A stretch of DNA of 64,000 bases from assembly GCA_963717385.1 (NCBI GenBank), contig CAVQWE010000005.1:292033-356032 (forward strand), read 5' to 3'. The notes below the pieces were generated by a model. It was not told the DNA's origin. It was given only the letters and a program-made list of their open reading frames with translations, and did not search any database. Position numbers and translations under genes: made by a program. The stretch's first letter is position 1. Each line of letters starts with the position of its first letter. This DNA comes from Sva-07 sp963717385 (GTDB lineage Bacteria > Actinomycetota > Acidimicrobiia > Acidimicrobiales > Ilumatobacteraceae). Shown here in pieces: positions 10,097 to 21,241 of this stretch.

Positions 10097-11236
10097 GTGG
10101 CTCGCACCTCGGTGGATTCCTTGCTGGCTGGAGACGATCTTGCTCGCGTCACCGCTCCTCTGGCGTCTGCATGGACGCTGCCCCCTGCTGCCTACGTCGA
10201 TCCTTCGGTCTGGTCTCACGAGGTTTCGTCGATCTTTCGGCGGGACTGGATGTGTGTGGCACGGTCGTCGCAGGTGGCCGAGCCGGGCGACTACGTGGCC
10301 GTCGATGTCGTCGACCAACCGGTGCTCGTGGTCCGCGACGACGATCGCATCGTCCGTGCGATGTCGAACGTGTGCCTGCACCGATCGATGCCGCTGGCGA
10401 CGGGTTCGGGTTCAGCGCGTTGGATCGTGTGTCCGTATCACCAGTGGTCGTACGGACGTGACGGGTCACTGCACACTGCGCCGATGATGGACGGCGCCGA
10501 CGGCTTCGACATCGATGCATGTCGACTCCCGCAGCTCGCTGTCGAGGAGTGGGAGGGCTTCGTGTTCGTCTCGATGCACGACGATCCGGCATCACTGGCA
10601 CCGCAACTCGAACCCCTCACGGCGACGCTCGAACAGTACGGACTGGCCGACCTGGTGATCGCCGACACGATCGACTTCGATTCGCCGTGGAACTGGAAGC
10701 TGCTCGTCGAGAACTTCATGGAGGCGTACCACCACATCGGCCCCCACCGCGACACCTTCCAGCAGAGCAACCCTGCCGCAGCATCGTTCGTGGTCGACAA
10801 CGAAGGTGGGCCGTGGTCGATGTTGCAGATGCCTGGCGTGACCGACATCGACGAGAGCCCCGACCTGCCGTTCCTGTCGGGGCTCGACCGCGAGCGGCGT
10901 GCCGATCTGCTTGCGGTGTGCGTGTACCCGACCTGCCTGTTCGCCGTGAACGGCACGCTCGGCACCTGGTACGAGGTGGTCCCGCGAGCGCACGATCAGA
11001 TGACGTTGCGCATCCACCTGCTGCTCGAACCCGACGTGGCCACCGACCCCGAGGTGATCGAGGCGATGCCGTTGATTCGCGAGGGGCTGAGCTGGATCCA
11101 CGGCGAAGACATCCCCGTCAACGAGGGGCCGTGGCGCGGTCTCCACGCACCGCTCGCAGCGCAGGGTCGACTGTCGCCGTACGAGGCCGCGATCTGGCAG
11201 TTCAACCAGTACTGGCTGGACCGCCTCGGTCGCTGA
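10097..11236 (+). CDS. Rieske non-heme iron oxygenase, alpha subunit
   Basis: This is a ring-hydroxylating or demethylating oxygenase large subunit. The Rieske [2Fe-2S] ligands are in CLHR (near residue 92) and CPYHQW (near 113). The mononuclear iron site is in NFMEAYHHIGPHRDTF, with its two His, near residues 212-227. The length of 379 residues fits the family. The GTG at 10097 is used because it gives a normal N-terminus and clears the divergent purA promoter. No ferredoxin, reductase or beta subunit lies nearby, so electron supply must come from elsewhere. The substrate could be an aromatic acid, a quaternary amine or a steroid-like compound. Confidence 0.88.
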   Translation: MARTSVDSLLAGDDLARVTAPLASAWTLPPAAYVDPSVWSHEVSSIFRRDWMCVARSSQVAEPGDYVAVDVVDQPVLVVRDDDRIVRAMSNVCLHRSMPLATGSGSARWIVCPYHQWSYGRDGSLHTAPMMDGADGFDIDACRLPQLAVEEWEGFVFVSMHDDPASLAPQLEPLTATLEQYGLADLVIADTIDFDSPWNWKLLVENFMEAYHHIGPHRDTFQQSNPAAASFVVDNEGGPWSMLQMPGVTDIDESPDLPFLSGLDRERRADLLAVCVYPTCLFAVNGTLGTWYEVVPRAHDQMTLRIHLLLEPDVATDPEVIEAMPLIREGLSWIHGEDIPVNEGPWRGLHAPLAAQGRLSPYEAAIWQFNQYWLDRLGR

Positions 11237-11255
11237 CACCCGAGTCACTCGATGC

Positions 11256-11765
11256 CTATCCCCCGAGCACGCCGACGAGGTACAGGTCGAGGGGGCTGAT
11301 CTGCCTGTAGTCGTCGGTGGCGAACGACAGTTCACCACCGCCGCGCAGATCCCGGTACGCCCCTGTGCCCGATACAACCGACCACACATCGGGCCCCCAT
11401 CGTTCGACCGTCACGAAGGACCCCGATCCATCTGCGCACGTGTTCTCGACGATGAACGTGATCTGCGTCGAGCTCCGGCGGGTGATGGCGTCTTCGAGGA
11501 TGCCCATCCACACCCGCACCTGCACGGTCTCGTCCGCTACTGGATCGATCCCCCTGACCACTTGACGAACACCCCTCCCGCACAGGGCGCCACTCTCGAC
11601 CGCCGCCCCTTCGGCCGTCCAACGCTGCCCCGCTTCGAGCGACACCTCCAACACGATCGGGCCGTCCAGAGACCTGGAAGACCCGCTGCAGGAGGCGCCG
11701 ACGAGCGCGATCGCCGAGACGACCAGGGCGACGCTGATCCGTCCCAGGCGCGAGGTGGACTCCAT
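11256..11765 (-). CDS. Putative exported or lipoprotein of unknown function
   Basis: I do not recognise the family. The 169-residue protein starts with a signal-like segment (MESTSRLGRISVALVVSAIA). A Cys at about residue 26 (VGASC) could be lipid-modified, although Gly at -3 is not a standard lipobox. The mature part is beta-rich and ends with SGTGAYRDLRGGGELSF. That segment resembles the glycine-containing repeat found in small beta-barrel proteins of the allene oxide cyclase type, and I suggest it only as a fold hint. Its ATG overlaps the upstream stop by one base (TGATG), so it is translated together with the HExxH lipoprotein. Confidence 0.6.
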   Translation of the reverse strand: MESTSRLGRISVALVVSAIALVGASCSGSSRSLDGPIVLEVSLEAGQRWTAEGAAVESGALCGRGVRQVVRGIDPVADETVQVRVWMGILEDAITRRSSTQITFIVENTCADGSGSFVTVERWGPDVWSVVSGTGAYRDLRGGGELSFATDDYRQISPLDLYLVGVLGG

Positions 11766-13255
11766 CAGCCACGCTCGGCGGAATCGCACGTTGTGAGTGG
11801 CTCTGTGCCTGTGAGCAACCGGTAGCGAGCCGCCAGCTCGGCGCAGTCGGGCGCTGGTTCGATCAGGTACTCGGCCTGACCGGCGCCGGCCAGGCCCCAG
11901 GCAATCGTCTCGGCCGCGGCCTCGACACCGCGTTCGGGCCAGAACACGTCGGCACCGCGCCACGTGTCGAGTCCGACACGTCTCAGGAAGGCGAGGCGGT
12001 CTGCATCGTCGAGGTGGTCGTACATCCAGACATGGGCAAGTTCGTGGAGACCCTGATGCACGACGTGGACAGGCCACTCGACGCCCGGCCAGTGCGACGA
12101 CGTTTCGTCGGGAGTGAAGCACAACGTCACCGTGTGACCGCCCTCGAACCGACCGTCCTCACGCTTGGCGATCCCTTCAGCCAGGCTGCAGTCGACCGAC
12201 GGCGGGAACCAGACCGCGGCAATCTCGGGCTGCTCCAGCGAGCCGGTGGCGTACCGATCGAAGAGCCAACGGACGAAGTCCACCTGTCGACCGCTCGCAT
12301 TGACCACCTCGATCTGCTGTCCACCGATCCTCGTGGTCTCCCGGGCGACCTCCTGAGGTGCGGTGGTGTCGAAGTGGGTCCACCAACCGTCTCCGGCCGA
12401 ACCGTCGCAGCGCCGCACCGAGAGAACATGGGCGTAGCGCGTCTCGTCGACGATCACACCGGCATCGAACACCCAGCGCCGCGCCTCGAGCGCCGGGCAG
12501 GAACCTCCGAGCTGGAATACGGCGATCTGCTCGTGACGATCGCCGACGTCGTACCGAAACAGCTCCGGCCACGGACCGGGCTCGATGTCGAGCGACGTCT
12601 CCATCTCTCCCGCGAGGTCACCGAGACCGAGCCAGCGCTCACCGTCGAGAGCGTCGCGGACCTCGACCGCGTCGGCGTACACCTCGGCCAGTCGGCGTTC
12701 GTCACCCGAGGACCAGACGTCGATGTACTGGTCGTAGAACTCGTGCTCCGGCTCCTCGGTCCACCGCGTCCACGGGTCGAGGTGCCCGAGGTCCTCGGTG
12801 AAGAGGCGCGAGCTGAAGGACGACTCCCCGATCTCGTAGAGCTGCATCCAGGGCATCACCCCGGGACCGTCGTGCGCGTCGAAACGAATCACCGCCTCGC
12901 GAATGCCGACGAACACCTGGTTCGCGTCGACGTCCAAGTCTGGATAGTTGCTCCCTGGGCCGTACGCCAAACGCTGGCTGATGAAGAGCATCTTGTCCAA
13001 CACCTCGGATATCTCCGTCCAGCTACCGAGGACGGTGCCACCCCACGCCTGGATGTCGAACGTGCCGTGCTCGCCGAAACGGGATCCCGCCGTTTGCGCA
13101 TCGAGACTGGTCAGGTCGTCGGCCGTCGCCTCGAACAGTTCGACAGCATCATGCGCCCACGGCTCGTCGCCTTGCGGGCGGCCGCAGGACGCGATCGTTG
13201 CGGAGAACACGAGCGACGCAACGATCGCTCCACGGAGGATGCATGTGTCCGACAC
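11765..13255 (-). CDS. Lipoprotein with SnoaL-like regions and a C-terminal HExxH (zincin-like) domain
   Basis: The 496-residue protein has a signal peptide ending in a good lipobox (IASC, Cys near 24), so it should be anchored outside the membrane. Residues about 30-300 hold two stretches resembling SnoaL/NTF2-like domains (HDAVELFEATADDLTSLDA and YDQYIDVWSSGDERRLAEVY). Near residue 405 is HELAHVWMYDHL, a zinc-peptidase HExxH motif. AAETIAWGL follows about 45 residues later and could supply the third ligand Glu. This makes a minizincin-type peptidase plausible, but no family match can be claimed. It is coupled to the small exported protein downstream. Some intracellular stretches are rich in Trp and acidic residues. 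Confidence 0.68.
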   Translation of the reverse strand: MSDTCILRGAIVASLVFSATIASCGRPQGDEPWAHDAVELFEATADDLTSLDAQTAGSRFGEHGTFDIQAWGGTVLGSWTEISEVLDKMLFISQRLAYGPGSNYPDLDVDANQVFVGIREAVIRFDAHDGPGVMPWMQLYEIGESSFSSRLFTEDLGHLDPWTRWTEEPEHEFYDQYIDVWSSGDERRLAEVYADAVEVRDALDGERWLGLGDLAGEMETSLDIEPGPWPELFRYDVGDRHEQIAVFQLGGSCPALEARRWVFDAGVIVDETRYAHVLSVRRCDGSAGDGWWTHFDTTAPQEVARETTRIGGQQIEVVNASGRQVDFVRWLFDRYATGSLEQPEIAAVWFPPSVDCSLAEGIAKREDGRFEGGHTVTLCFTPDETSSHWPGVEWPVHVVHQGLHELAHVWMYDHLDDADRLAFLRRVGLDTWRGADVFWPERGVEAAAETIAWGLAGAGQAEYLIEPAPDCAELAARYRLLTGTEPLTTCDSAERG

Positions 13256-13384
13256 GCATCATCGTGCGCTCCCTCTTCGTCCGAAGGCCAGGGCATCAGG
13301 ACCCGAATCCCGCCGATCGTCCGGATTCGAGCACTCCGCCCCCACCCGGTCCTCGGTCGAGTCCGGCCCGGTAGCGTCGGGTTC

Positions 13385-14710
13385 GTGAGCGTGATGCGAC
13401 GCCAGGTGTGGAACGACATGAACGTCGAGGCGCGTGACGCTCTGATGCGCCGTGGTATCGACGACATCTTCGACGCCGGCGCTGCGACGGTCGATCGGTG
13501 AGCTGATCGAGGACGTTCGCGACCGTGGCGACGCGGCGGTGTGCGACGCACTCGGCCGGTTCGACGGGATCGACGTGTCACCGGACGGGTTGCGGGTGAG
13601 CGCGGACGAGTTCGAGCGGGCCGCGGTGTCACGCCGAGGTCGATACCGCCATCGACGACGCGATCGCCCACCTGCGGGCGTTCAACGAGGCCCAGATGGA
13701 GCAGGCACACGACTGGTCGATCGAGAGCGAACCCGGACTGACCGTGGGCGAGAAGATCACGCCGATCACGTCGGCCGGGCTGTTCACCCCGTCAGGCAAG
13801 GCGAGCTATCCGAGCGTGGCGTATCAGCTCGCGGTGCCGGCCGTGGTCGCCGGTGTGCCGTCGATCTCGCTGGTCGTGCCACCCGTCCCGGGCGGTGCGG
13901 GTGAGGTCGACCCGGCCGTGTTGGTGGTGTGCCGCAAGCTGGGCATCCTCGACGTGTTCCGCGTGAACGGACCTGCCGGCATCGCTGCACTCGGCTTCGG
14001 CACCGACACGATCCCGAGGGTCCGCAAGGTCGTCGGGCCCGGGTCGCCGGCGGTCACCATCGCGCAGGTCGAGATGCAACGCCACGGGGTGGCCACGATG
14101 ATGCTGCTCGGCCCCACCGAGAGCCTCGATGATCGCCGACGACTCCGCCGACCCGGCACTGCTCGCCGCCGACCTGCTGATCGAGGCCGAGCACGGCACC
14201 GACAGCACCGTGGTGCTGCTCACCGACTCGTCTGCGCTCGCCGATGCCGTCGACCAGGCCCTCGAACAGCAACTGGCGGGCCTCGACGAGGTACGCGCCG
14301 CTGCGGCTCGTGCGTCGCTCGGACCGAACGGTGGGTGTGTGCTCGTCGACACACTCGACGTCGCCGTGGGGATCGCGAACGAGTTCGCGCCCGAGCACCT
14401 CCAGGTCGTGGTCGCCGACGCGTTCATCGACGAGATCGTCGACGGGCTGATCAACGCCGGCGAAATCCTCGTTGGCCAGCACACGCCGTTCAGCGCGGCG
14501 AACTTCGTGATCGGCTGCCCGGCATCGCTCCCGACGTCGGGCTTCGCTCATGTGTCGTCGGGAATCACGGCCGACACGTTCCTCAAGCGCACGGCGATCG
14601 CCCGATCCGACGCTTCGGCGCTCGCGCGTATGACACCCTCGGTGTTGGCGCTCGCCGACCACGAGGGCTTCCCCGCCCACGGCGACGCCCTCCGTCTCCG
14701 CCAGCGCTGA
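13385..14710 (+). CDS. Histidinol dehydrogenase-family protein (HisD-like, divergent), three frameshifts
   Basis: This belongs to the HisD family of zinc- and NAD-dependent alcohol dehydrogenases. LFTPSGKASYPS, GPGSPAVTIAQ, FAPEHLQVV and FLKRTAI are clear family landmarks. Three extra bases (near 13485, 13630 and 14125) split it over three frames. Skipping each joins LRRSIGELIEDV, AEVDTAIDDAI and LIEAEHG in order. The active-site region is unusual. The place where histidine-making HisD has Asp and NHVLPT reads ANFVIGCPASLPT, and the Gln of QAEH is Glu here. The PEHL pair and the C-terminal His are kept. It may therefore act on another amino- or hydroxy-alcohol. No other his gene is near. GTG 13385 is the start. 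Confidence 0.8.
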
Positions 14711-14745
14711 TCACGGCTCGGGTCTGACCCCAGGCGTGATTGCGG
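14709..14745. repeat. GGGTCTGACCCC repeat element, copy A
   Basis: The core GGGTCTGACCCC at 14720-14731 is flanked by TGATCACG on the left and GGCGTGATTGCG on the right. It lies directly after the HisD-like gene and before the response regulator. The same core with related flanks recurs at 16541-16575 and 42380-42415. Confidence 0.65.
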
Positions 14746-14787
14746 TTTGCTGTCAAGTCGCCCGCCGACTGTGCCGATGATCAAGCG

Positions 14788-15570
14788 ATGGAAGCGACGC
14801 TTCGCGCACACGGCGACACCGCCGTCCCCGGCACCAGCACTGCGGTGCTGCTCGTCGAAGACGACGAGCGCATCAGCGAGCCCCTGATTCGCGTGCTTCG
14901 CTCCGAAGGGTTCGAAGTACACCATGTCGACGCCGGTGTCGACGCGATCAACTCGGTGTCGAGTGCGCGGCCCGATCTCGTCCTGCTCGATCTGACGCTT
15001 CCCGACATCGACGGCCTCGACGTCTGCCGCAAGATCCGTGCCGATCACGCCGATCTGCCGATCATCATGCTGACGGCGCGCGCCGAAGAGATGGATGTGA
15101 TCGTCGGACTCAATGCCGGCGCCGACGACTACGTCGCAAAGCCGTTCCGGCTCGCCGAGCTGGTCGCTCGCATCCGGGCCCGGCTGCGCATCGTCGACCA
15201 CGAGATGCACGCCGTCAGTGCCGGGCGGCTCAGCGGCGCCGGGATCGAACTCGACACCGATGCCCGTCGCTGTTTCGTCACCGACGGCGAGGCCACACGC
15301 ATCGAAGTCGAGTTGACGACCAAGGAGTTCGACCTGCTCGAGTTGCTCATGCGCCAGCCCGGTGTGACGCTCAAGCGCGAAGACATCATGAGCCGGGTGT
15401 GGGACGAGAACTGGTGGGGTTCGACCCGCACACTCGACACGCACACCTCGACGCTGCGCCGCAAGATCCACGACGAGACCGACCCACCGTCGAAGATCGT
15501 CACCGTGCGCGGCGTCGGATTCCGGTTCGACCCGAACGCCGGGCCTCCCGACACTTCGTCGAGGGGCTGA
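14788..15570 (+). CDS. OmpR/PhoB-family response regulator
   Basis: This is a DNA-binding response regulator of about 260 residues. The receiver domain starts after an unusually long leader of some 15 residues. It has the acidic pair in LLVEDDERI, the phosphorylated Asp in LVLLDLTLPDIDG, the Thr in IIMLTARAEEMD and the Lys in DDYVAKPF. The C-terminal winged helix shows LTTKEFDLLELLM and the recognition/wing region RTLDTHTSTLRRKI followed by VRGVGFRF. The kinase gene starts 4 bases after its stop, so the two form one operon. The target regulon is unknown. Confidence 0.93.
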   Translation: MEATLRAHGDTAVPGTSTAVLLVEDDERISEPLIRVLRSEGFEVHHVDAGVDAINSVSSARPDLVLLDLTLPDIDGLDVCRKIRADHADLPIIMLTARAEEMDVIVGLNAGADDYVAKPFRLAELVARIRARLRIVDHEMHAVSAGRLSGAGIELDTDARRCFVTDGEATRIEVELTTKEFDLLELLMRQPGVTLKREDIMSRVWDENWWGSTRTLDTHTSTLRRKIHDETDPPSKIVTVRGVGFRFDPNAGPPDTSSRG

Positions 15571-15574
15571 ACGG

Positions 15575-16566
15575 GTGCGCCGCCGGCTCGTCCTGTCGAC
15601 GATCGCCGTCGTCGTCGTGGTCATCGCAGTCCTGATCGTGCCGGTGCTGTTGATCGTGCGCGACGCCGAGGGCGGCGAGCTGCGCGGCGACATCGTGTCT
15701 CGTCTGACGGTGATCGCGCTCGCCGCAATCGGAGCTGCGGCGCTACTCGCCGGTGTCCAAGCACGTCAGCTGGCGCGTCCACTCGAACGGCTGGCGCGCA
15801 GTGCGTCCCGTCTCGGCGACGGCGACTTCAGCGCCGCCACCCTCCAGCCGTCAGGTATCGGAGAGATCGACGACATCGCCCGCTCGTTGCGCCTGAGCGC
15901 CAACCGGGTCGATCGAATGCTCGAGTCCGAGCGCGGGTTCACCGGCGACGCCACCCATCAGCTCCGCACCGGCCTCACCGGGATCGCCATGCGCTTGGAG
16001 CTCCTCGAACGCTCAGATGACAACGAGGTGGCCGCCGAGGCTGCGGCGGCGCTCGCGCAGACACACGACCTGAACACCACACTCGACGAGTTGCTCACCG
16101 TTGCACGTACCGGCAGCACCAAGGAGCGCACCGAGCTGGACCTGACCACACTCGTCGACCATCAAGTGGCCGACTGGCAGCAACGCTTCGCCGAGAAGCG
16201 GCGCCAGGTGGTGGTCACCACCGGAGTGACGCAGCACGTCATGGCAACACCGGGCCTCGTCGGACAGGTGCTCAGCGTGCTGCTCGAGAACTCACTGCGC
16301 CATGGACGCGGCACCGTCGCTGTGCTCGTCCAGGACACGAGCGTGACGATCGAAGACGAGGGATCAGGCGTTCCTCGCGACCGTGTGGCGACGTTGTTCG
16401 ATCGACCGAGCGATCACCAGGCCGCGCACGGCAGAGGCCTGGCTCTGGCTCGTCGTCTCGCCGAGTCGGACGGCGGTCGCCTCGAACTCGTCCAACCGAG
16501 CCCGGCGATCTTCCGCCTCACCCTCGTGCCAGCAGGACGACATCAGGGGTCAGACCCGCGAAGCAA

Positions 16567-16585
<19 letters not shown>
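15575..16585 (+). CDS. Sensor histidine kinase
   Basis: This is the membrane sensor kinase partner of the regulator upstream. TM1 spans residues about 6-28 and TM2 about 45-65, leaving a very short outside loop of some 15 residues. It therefore probably senses the membrane or an internal cue rather than a soluble ligand. A HAMP-like segment (LARPLERLARSASRLGDGDF) leads to the H-box DATHQLRTGL. The ATPase domain shows ENSLRHGRG, IEDEGSGV and GRGLALARRL. The GTG at 15575 follows the regulator stop by four bases. The last 16 codons are formed by repeat copy B, and the end overlaps clpB. The natural stop may have been changed by the repeat. Confidence 0.9.
16541..16575. repeat. GGGTCTGACCCC repeat element, copy B (inverted), inside convergent gene ends
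   Basis: The core GGGGTCAGACCC lies at 16546-16557, and the reverse strand reads GTGATTGCTTCGCGGGTC before the core. It encodes the C-terminal residues of the histidine kinase and touches the clpB stop. This may be a terminator shared by the two converging genes. Confidence 0.65.
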
Positions 16586-19059
<2,474 letters not shown>

Positions 19060-19094
19060 GTCAGATACTCCCTCCGGTTCACCGGATCAATGCA

Positions 19095-20021
19095 CTACTC
19101 AATAAACTTGAGCGTCATTGTATCAACTTTCTCCAATTTCCCACGCATGCCACCCACACGCAACCTCGCGATCAGCGCATCGGCGCTGGTCACGACGCCC
19201 TTGTAGCCCTGCACGTCGCCCGGCAGCGACGCAACCGCATCGGCGAGTCGGCCAGCGACATCGACGTTTCCCGCAACAGCAGGGATGGGCGCCACATAGG
19301 TCCGAATCGTGAACAGCACACAGTTCGTCGCCGGGAATCGACGCAACGTCTCGCGCTCGACTCGGAGGAAGTGATCGTCAGGACCAGGCGACGACGGGCG
19401 CGGGGAGGCGGTGCCATCGACCGGGGTGTACCAATCGGGCGTGTCGAGAATGCCCCACCCGAGCCGCCAGAAGCTGCGCTGCGCTGTCAGCCGGTCGAAG
19501 AACGAGTCGATCGGTGCTTCGAGCTGCTCGTTGAGCTGAGCAACCGGGGCGTGCACCCCCGCCATCGACAGCCCCAGCTTCGATCGAAGATCCCACCGGT
19601 TGGGGAAACACACCGAGCCGCCACCGAACACGAGCCGGCCATCACGCTCGACCAGCAGCACGAGATCCTCGGGGACGAGTCGGGCCGCCGCGTCGAGCGG
19701 ATGGAGGCTCGGGTCGAGTTCGGCGTCGCCGTAGCGGTCGGGCCATCTGGTGCGGAGATGTTCGATCAACGCCTCGGCGACCTCGGACGACTCGGGTTCG
19801 ACGTCGTCGAGCACCGCGAACACCGTGTCCGGGTGCTCGACCATCAGCTGTGGCTTGGCGCCGATCGCGGCGTCGGCGTCGGGTCCGAGTTCGATCCAGT
19901 CGGCGAGATCGAGCGGGCGCACCCCGAGCCGCCAGCGGAAGCTGTCGGGCCCGTTCGGCGCCGGCCCATCCATGAACGGCAGATACGGCGGTGTCGCCAC
20001 GGTCATCCCAACGGGATCCAT
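19095..20021 (-). CDS. DUF3445 / heme-dependent oxidative N-demethylase-like protein
   Basis: This is a roughly 308-residue protein of the DUF3445 family, some members of which are heme enzymes that oxidatively N-demethylate small amines. Recognisable features are the N-terminal PYLPFMDGPAPNGPDSFRWRLG and the central LVERDGRLVFGGGSVCFPNRW. The late segments PGDDHFLRVERETLRRFP and VLFTIRTYVAPI also fit the family. The ATG at 20021 (MDPVG) is used; a TTG two codons upstream is possible. It lies immediately upstream of clpB on the same strand. The substrate and actual heme binding are inferred from the family only. Confidence 0.8.
   Translation of the reverse strand: MDPVGMTVATPPYLPFMDGPAPNGPDSFRWRLGVRPLDLADWIELGPDADAAIGAKPQLMVEHPDTVFAVLDDVEPESSEVAEALIEHLRTRWPDRYGDAELDPSLHPLDAAARLVPEDLVLLVERDGRLVFGGGSVCFPNRWDLRSKLGLSMAGVHAPVAQLNEQLEAPIDSFFDRLTAQRSFWRLGWGILDTPDWYTPVDGTASPRPSSPGPDDHFLRVERETLRRFPATNCVLFTIRTYVAPIPAVAGNVDVAGRLADAVASLPGDVQGYKGVVTSADALIARLRVGGMRGKLEKVDTMTLKFIE
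19107..19127 (-). promoter_or_regulatory. Degenerate HAIR-like HspR site upstream of clpB
   Basis: CTTGAGC, a 7-nt spacer and TATCAAC match the HAIR pattern (CTTGAGT-N7-ACTCAAG) at 6 of 7 and 4 of 7 positions. The site lies in the last codons of the upstream DUF3445 gene, about 50-70 bp before the clpB start. Control by HspR is plausible because clpB is an HspR target in other actinobacteria, but the second half-site is weak. Confidence 0.35.
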
Positions 20022-20136
20022 CCCCAAACGCTAACCCGCCTCGACCAGCGCAAGCGATGGGCGAACTTGTTCTCACCGACCACTTCGCTCATCGCTCGGG
20101 GTGCGGGCACATGGCTCGAGCGGGCATGCTGGGCGC

Positions 20137-21138
20137 ATGAGCGGTTCGATCCCACTGTCGATTCTCGATCTGGCGATCATCGGACGCGGCGATACCGCCG
20201 CCGACGCGTTCGCGAACAGCGTGGCCTTGGCGCAACGGGCCGAGGCTCGTGGCTACGAACGGGTCTGGTACGCCGAGCACCACAACATGGCCTCGATTGC
20301 CTCGTCGGCCACCAGCGTGTTGATCGCGCACGTCGCTGCGAACACCTCCACCATTCGCCTCGGCGCAGGTGGTGTGATGCTGCCGAATCACTCGCCGCTC
20401 ACCATCGCCGAGCAGTTCGGCACGCTCGCCACACTGCACCCCGACCGCATCGACCTCGGCCTGGGCCGCGCACCCGGCAGCGATCAGAACACGATGCGAG
20501 CGATGCGACGCGACGCGCACTCGTCCGACCGATTCCCAGAGGACGTGCTGGAGTTGCAGGGTTACCTGCGCGGCGAGTCGAAGATCCCCGGCGTTGCAGC
20601 CGTTCCCGGTGCTGGCACGAATGTTCCGTTGTACATCCTCGGCTCGTCGCTGTTCGGTGCCAAGGTCGCCGCCACGTTCGGGCTGCCGTACGCGTTCGCC
20701 TCGCACTTCGCTCCGGGTTCGCTGATCGACGCGATGCAGCTGTATCGCCGCGAGTTCCGCCCATCCGAACAGCTCGCCGAGCCGTACGCGATCGCTGCGG
20801 TCAACGTGATCGCTGCCGACTCCGACGACGAGGCGCATGAACAGTGGACGACCGTTCGCCGCTGGCGGATCGCACGGTTCGTTGCGCCTGGCCGCGACCT
20901 CACCGACGACGAGGCCGACGCGATCCTCGCGTCGCCACAGGGCCAACAGATCGCACAGATGATGCACTACTCCGCCGTCGGCACGCCCGACCATGTGGCG
21001 GCGTACCTCGACGAGTTCGCCACCCTTGCCGGCGCCGACGAACTGATCACTGCGCACGCCTCGCCGACCATCGACCAGCGCCTCCGCTCGGTCGACCTCC
21101 TCGCCGACGTGAACGACCCCGTCACCATCTCCGCCTGA
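20137..21138 (+). CDS. LLM-class flavin-dependent oxidoreductase (luciferase-like)
   Basis: This is a luciferase-like TIM-barrel flavoenzyme of 333 residues that uses FMN or F420. It starts SIPLSILDLAIIGRG and has the family segments RVWYAEHHNM, RLGAGGVMLPNHSPL and RIDLGLGRAPGSD. Its C-terminal GTPDHVAAYLDEFATLAGADEL is also typical. This profile matches the subgroup with the DLGLGRAPG motif (YhbW/MsnO8-like), whose substrates are mostly unknown. The ATG at 20137 is chosen over an upstream GTG because it matches the usual N-terminus. It precedes the Baeyer-Villiger-type monooxygenase by about 100 bp on the same strand. Confidence 0.88.
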   Translation: MSGSIPLSILDLAIIGRGDTAADAFANSVALAQRAEARGYERVWYAEHHNMASIASSATSVLIAHVAANTSTIRLGAGGVMLPNHSPLTIAEQFGTLATLHPDRIDLGLGRAPGSDQNTMRAMRRDAHSSDRFPEDVLELQGYLRGESKIPGVAAVPGAGTNVPLYILGSSLFGAKVAATFGLPYAFASHFAPGSLIDAMQLYRREFRPSEQLAEPYAIAAVNVIAADSDDEAHEQWTTVRRWRIARFVAPGRDLTDDEADAILASPQGQQIAQMMHYSAVGTPDHVAAYLDEFATLAGADELITAHASPTIDQRLRSVDLLADVNDPVTISA

Positions 21139-21241
21139 CACCCCCTCTGCCGTCACGTGGGTTGGGGGCACCCGGCTCCGGGTCGGCCACGGGCTCCGCC
21201 AACTGCGACAATCCTCTCGGGGAATGACCGAGGGGGACACG

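Noticed and set aside
13243..13262. Sequence TGTGTCCGACACG resembling the centre of the 31-bp palindromes
   Set aside because: It overlaps the start codons of the HExxH lipoprotein, the arms do not extend, and the match is limited to the short core.
972..14710. Several split genes that could be called pseudogenes
   Set aside because: Motifs remain intact on both sides of each break, the breaks are single-base, and they recur across unrelated genes, which fits sequence error better than gene decay.
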